Assembly (NCBI GenBank): GCA_016840165.1 | Contig: JAEOSU010000031.1 | Span: 1-63,998, forward strand | Source of the DNA: Promethearchaeota archaeon | GTDB taxonomy: Archaea; Asgardarchaeota; Lokiarchaeia; Sigyniarchaeales; SOKP01 | Reading direction: 5' to 3' | DNA length: 63,998 nucleotides | In this document: positions 61,413 through 63,998 of the stretch, one piece after another | Layout of the letters: each line of letters opens with the position of its first letter | Numbering within the stretch: the first letter of the stretch is position 1 | Position numbers and translations under genes: made by a program | The notes under the pieces: model-generated | Told to the model about the DNA's origin: nothing | What the model saw: the letters and a program-made list of their open reading frames with translations, nothing else | The model's database searches: none

Positions 61413-62543
61413 ATGCCTAATAATAAACTAAAAGTAGGAGTTATTGGATGTGGTACTGTTGCTAATATGGGTCATTTGCCTGTATATCATAAATCTCCAC
61501 TTTCTGAAATTGTAGCAGTTTCCGATCCTCTTGAATCTCATCTTAAACAAGCCCAAGAGCAATATAATATTTCAAAGATATATACAAATTCAGACGAGTT
61601 GCTAGATGATCCAAATATAGAAGCGGTAAGTATATGTTCTCCACACTGGGCTCATGCAGAGCAAGCAATAAGAGCCGCTGAGAATGGAAAACATATATTG
61701 TGTGAGAAACCTATTGCTACAAATCTAGAAGATGTTGATAAAATGATTGCTGCAGTTGAGAGGAATGCTGTAATTTTCCAAACCGCAACTCAAAAAAGGT
61801 TTGATTTAGGATTCCAATATATTAAAGAGAAAATCGAAGAAAATGATATTGGTAATATTTTTCATGCATCTGTTGATTGGTACCATTCAATGTCTGATTT
61901 TGCTCAAGATACTAAAAGAGATGTGGTAAAATGGCGACTCACAAATGAGAGATGTGGGGGTGGTGATCTTTTAGATCATGGACCTCATTATTTTGATTTA
62001 TTCCGTTGGTGGTTTGGGGATGTGAAGACTGTGAGTGCTCAGATACGAAGAGTATATAAAAATAGAGCCAATGAGGACCATAGTACTGTTCTTTTATCTT
62101 TTAAGGATTGTGAAACAATTGCGGTATTTCAGCGTTCTGAAGCAGTTTTAGGGGACTTTACTGGAGAGGAACAAGGAAAAATTCATGGAACAAAAGGAAC
62201 ATACATTTTTGATGTACCATATGAATATTTGTTTAAACCACTAACTCTTAAAAAACGATATAAAAAAAGTAAAATTAGCAAATTCTCAGAAATTGAATTA
62301 AAATTTCCTAAGGATAATTGGAAGCCACCTTACACTCGGGAAATTCATAGTTTTATAAATCAGGTATTAGAACGTAAAAATGATGTGGTAGAATTTCCTA
62401 TTGAGTATATCCCAACTATATATGATGGCAAAGCAGCTTTAGAAATTGTTTTAGCAGCCTATGAATCTTACCGTACACAAAGTACAATTCACTTGCCACT
62501 AAAACATTATACCCCTCTTGAATGGAAAACAATAAACAATTAA
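61413..62543 (+). CDS. Gfo/Idh/MocA family oxidoreductase
   Basis: 376 residues. N-terminal Rossmann motif GVIGCGTVANMGHLP and the family motif CEKPIATN near residue 98, with RCGGGDLLDHGPHYFD in the C-terminal substrate domain (His at catalytic position). Acts on a sugar or inositol derivative with NAD(P). Divergent from the HdrD-like gene. Confidence 0.9.
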   Translation: MPNNKLKVGVIGCGTVANMGHLPVYHKSPLSEIVAVSDPLESHLKQAQEQYNISKIYTNSDELLDDPNIEAVSICSPHWAHAEQAIRAAENGKHILCEKPIATNLEDVDKMIAAVERNAVIFQTATQKRFDLGFQYIKEKIEENDIGNIFHASVDWYHSMSDFAQDTKRDVVKWRLTNERCGGGDLLDHGPHYFDLFRWWFGDVKTVSAQIRRVYKNRANEDHSTVLLSFKDCETIAVFQRSEAVLGDFTGEEQGKIHGTKGTYIFDVPYEYLFKPLTLKKRYKKSKISKFSEIELKFPKDNWKPPYTREIHSFINQVLERKNDVVEFPIEYIPTIYDGKAALEIVLAAYESYRTQSTIHLPLKHYTPLEWKTINN

Positions 62544-62558
62544 AGCTTTAATTTTCAT

Positions 62559-63326
62559 TTACAAAACATCATCAATAGAAAGATTATATAATTTATCTAG
62601 CCTCCTATATCCTATTATCTCATCTCTTAAAAATATTTGAAAAGGTAATTTTGAGTTTCTATAAGGTTTAAGCAACTCTAAAAGTACTCCATGTTCTGGT
62701 TTGTAAAAGAGATCTTTGTACTCTACACCTACTCCATCAGAATATTGATATTGCTGTAATACAAAATTTCCTCGAAATTTCTCTTTTTTAAGATAAGATA
62801 TAATTTTGCGGATATCTGAAGGGATCATAAGAGGTTCTACATAGGTGGTTCTTATTTCGAAATCGATATCTAAATACTCGTTAATAAGTTTAAAACTTTC
62901 TTTTATTCGTTCAGGATTTAACTCTTGATTACAAATTTGCTGTAATCGCTTTTTAATGAGTGGTGCTTTAATATCTAATGCGATTCTATCCACATATTCA
63001 ATTAACTTTTTTAGGACTTTTGGATTTGTACCATTAGAATCCACACTCACATATTTACCTATCTCTTTAATTTCTTTACATAATTCAATAAGATCCTCTT
63101 GAAGGGTCGGTTCTCCTCCCGTAATACTAATACCATTCACTAATAAATTACTTTTTACTTGATCTACGATCTGATTTACATCTAAGTGCTTGCCAACAGA
63201 TTCGTGAAGAAGATATTTATTATGACAAAAATCGCATCTTAAATTACAACCAACCGTAAATATAACCATCGAGGGTATATTTGGGATATCTTTTGTAGAA
63301 ATATCTATAATACCACCAACGTGCAT
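62559..63326 (-). CDS. Radical-SAM activating enzyme (NrdG / glycyl radical activase-like)
   Basis: 255 residues. CNLRCDFCHN is the CxxxCxxC cluster motif; SITGGEPTLQ binds SAM. Similar to anaerobic ribonucleotide reductase activating proteins; NrdD is not in the window but could lie beyond 63998. It may also serve the glycyl radical enzyme at 42831, though it is far from it. Only one 4Fe-4S cluster is seen, as in NrdG; PFL-type activases sometimes have extra clusters. Confidence 0.88.
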   Translation of the reverse strand: MHVGGIIDISTKDIPNIPSMVIFTVGCNLRCDFCHNKYLLHESVGKHLDVNQIVDQVKSNLLVNGISITGGEPTLQEDLIELCKEIKEIGKYVSVDSNGTNPKVLKKLIEYVDRIALDIKAPLIKKRLQQICNQELNPERIKESFKLINEYLDIDFEIRTTYVEPLMIPSDIRKIISYLKKEKFRGNFVLQQYQYSDGVGVEYKDLFYKPEHGVLLELLKPYRNSKLPFQIFLRDEIIGYRRLDKLYNLSIDDVL

Positions 63327-63476
63327 TATTTTTAAACTATTTCTATGGTTAATTAGTTTTTCGAGTCAAAAAGTTTTTCTAAAAGAAAAAAAACTTAAAA
63401 AGAAATTTGAATAAAAATACTTTAATTACAAATTCAATAAAAAATAAGGGAGGAATAAATAAAATTAGTTAATAAA

Positions 63477-63677
63477 TTATTCAAATGTATATAATGAATC
63501 AATTTTTGAAGGCTTTATAAAACTTTCAATTATTTTTTCTTTAATCTCACATAAATCCTTTGATTTAACACAGTTCCATCCATACGCTTTTCTATCATCA
63601 TTATAAACAACCCCACAGTGAATATGATGATATGACCCATATGAATATTCTTTACCACATTTTGAACAGATAGGCAT
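63477..63677 (-). CDS. Small zinc-ribbon protein
   Basis: 66 residues. CSKCGKEYSYGSYHHIHC gives a CxxC plus His/Cys site, with further Cys (WNCVKSKDLC). The rest is a short helix. Separated by 150 bp from the NrdG-like gene on the same strand. Function unknown; translation plausible from normal codon use. Confidence 0.6.
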   Translation of the reverse strand: MPICSKCGKEYSYGSYHHIHCGVVYNDDRKAYGWNCVKSKDLCEIKEKIIESFIKPSKIDSLYTFE

Positions 63678-63942
63678 TTTTTTTTTCTCATCACCAATTT
63701 TGTTTAATTCTTATTTTTTTTTATTCTTAATAATAATATCATTTTCCTACTTTTAAACCTTCCCATTCTTTTCCCAAAACTATATATAATATATATGAAA
63801 ACCGTAATTCGACAAAAATTGAATTCTAAAAATCTAATTTGAACAAAGTTCATATAAAAGAAAAGATCATAATAATTTTGTTTAATTTTAGATCTATCAC
63901 ATATCTGATTACTGAAAATGCTTCATTAATTTAAAAAAGGCT
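63678..63942. other. Intergenic, nothing identified
   Basis: AT-rich. The longest plus-strand frame from an ATG here is 15 codons. No hairpin or RNA signature was noticed. Confidence 0.5.
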
Positions 63943-63998
63943 CTAATCAATAGTTTCTATAATTCCATTCACAAAGCTCTTAATAAATCTATTAGTTG
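63943..63998 (-). CDS. Possible C-terminal end of a gene cut by the window edge
   Basis: The minus strand has an open frame from the window edge to a TAG at 63943-63945, reading TNRFIKSFVNGIIETID. The residue mix looks like a helical C-terminus. Only 18 codons are visible, so this is tentative. Confidence 0.35.
   Translation of the reverse strand, partial: TNRFIKSFVNGIIETID

Noticed and set aside
1..63998. CRISPR array, tRNA, rRNA, IS elements or phage
   Set aside because: Read for spaced repeats, T-loop and rRNA consensus and for transposase or capsid motifs; none seen. A dedicated search could still find a divergent tRNA.

Overview
The window looks like chromosome from an Asgard (Promethearchaeati, Lokiarchaeia-like) archaeon. 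It is AT-rich (very roughly 30% GC by eye) and densely coded on both strands, with archaeal enzymes (formylmethanofuran dehydrogenase subunits, corrinoid/URO-D methyltransfer proteins, MinD/Mrp iron-sulfur ATPases, DUF5320). Beside them sit eukaryote-flavoured parts: a Rab/Ras-like GTPase fused to a TIR domain, an AN1 zinc finger with leucine-rich repeats, a longin/roadblock-like protein, a 21-repeat WD40 protein and a membrane endonuclease/exonuclease/phosphatase protein laid out like Cwh43. I saw no rRNA, tRNA, CRISPR array, phage module or transposase. The organism call is inference from gene content.

Layout. 1-7.9 kb: a broken beta-helix gene, a decayed 58-bp copy of a small OB-like gene, a 2169-residue exported protein, and the intact small gene. 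8-14.7 kb: a secreted M28-like/alpha-beta hydrolase fusion, the GTPase-TIR protein, a GC-richer secreted serine protease and a membrane protein. 14.9-26.7 kb: a 1043-residue coiled-coil scaffold, an HTH protein, a thioesterase, a BNR-repeat surface protein, a quinone-oxidoreductase-like enzyme, the AN1-LRR protein, an ATC-hydrolase-like protein and the Cwh43-like protein. 27.3-35.3 kb: a corrinoid protein/URO-D pair, an LVIVD propeller, a minus-strand FeS-FwdB-FwdD-FwdA operon and a PIG-L deacetylase. 35.3-42.6 kb: a NifX-like/MinD/MinD operon, divergent Mrp, a longin-like protein, a DUF89 protein, an MFS transporter, a 50-residue ORF and DUF5320. 42.8-50.3 kb: a C_GCAxxG_C_C pair with a glycyl radical enzyme, and a plus-strand operon crotonase - HEAT/LRR - crotonase - formyltransferase-like. 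50.3-60 kb: OsmC, a thioesterase, a membrane TIR protein, a membrane Nudix protein and the WD40-TIR protein. 60-64 kb: an HdrD-like Fe-S protein with a 47-residue partner, a Gfo/Idh/MocA oxidoreductase and an NrdG-like activase.

The most interesting signal is a dispersed TIR network. Three genes (11.4, 51.7 and 56.3 kb) carry closely related TIR domains that keep the conserved glutamate, each joined to a different module: a Rab-like GTPase, a membrane anchor, or three WD40 propellers. The 1043-residue scaffold shares a C-terminal helical domain with the membrane TIR protein and a helical repeat with the WD40-TIR protein. A membrane Nudix hydrolase of ADP-ribose-pyrophosphatase type lies convergent to the membrane TIR gene. 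Together they suggest NAD-based signalling or immunity not matching a standard TIR system (inference).

A second signal is a palindrome, TGAAT-N4-ATTCA, repeated upstream of the NifX-like operon, Mrp and DUF5320. It suggests a small regulon for metal-cofactor or Fe-S carrier genes.
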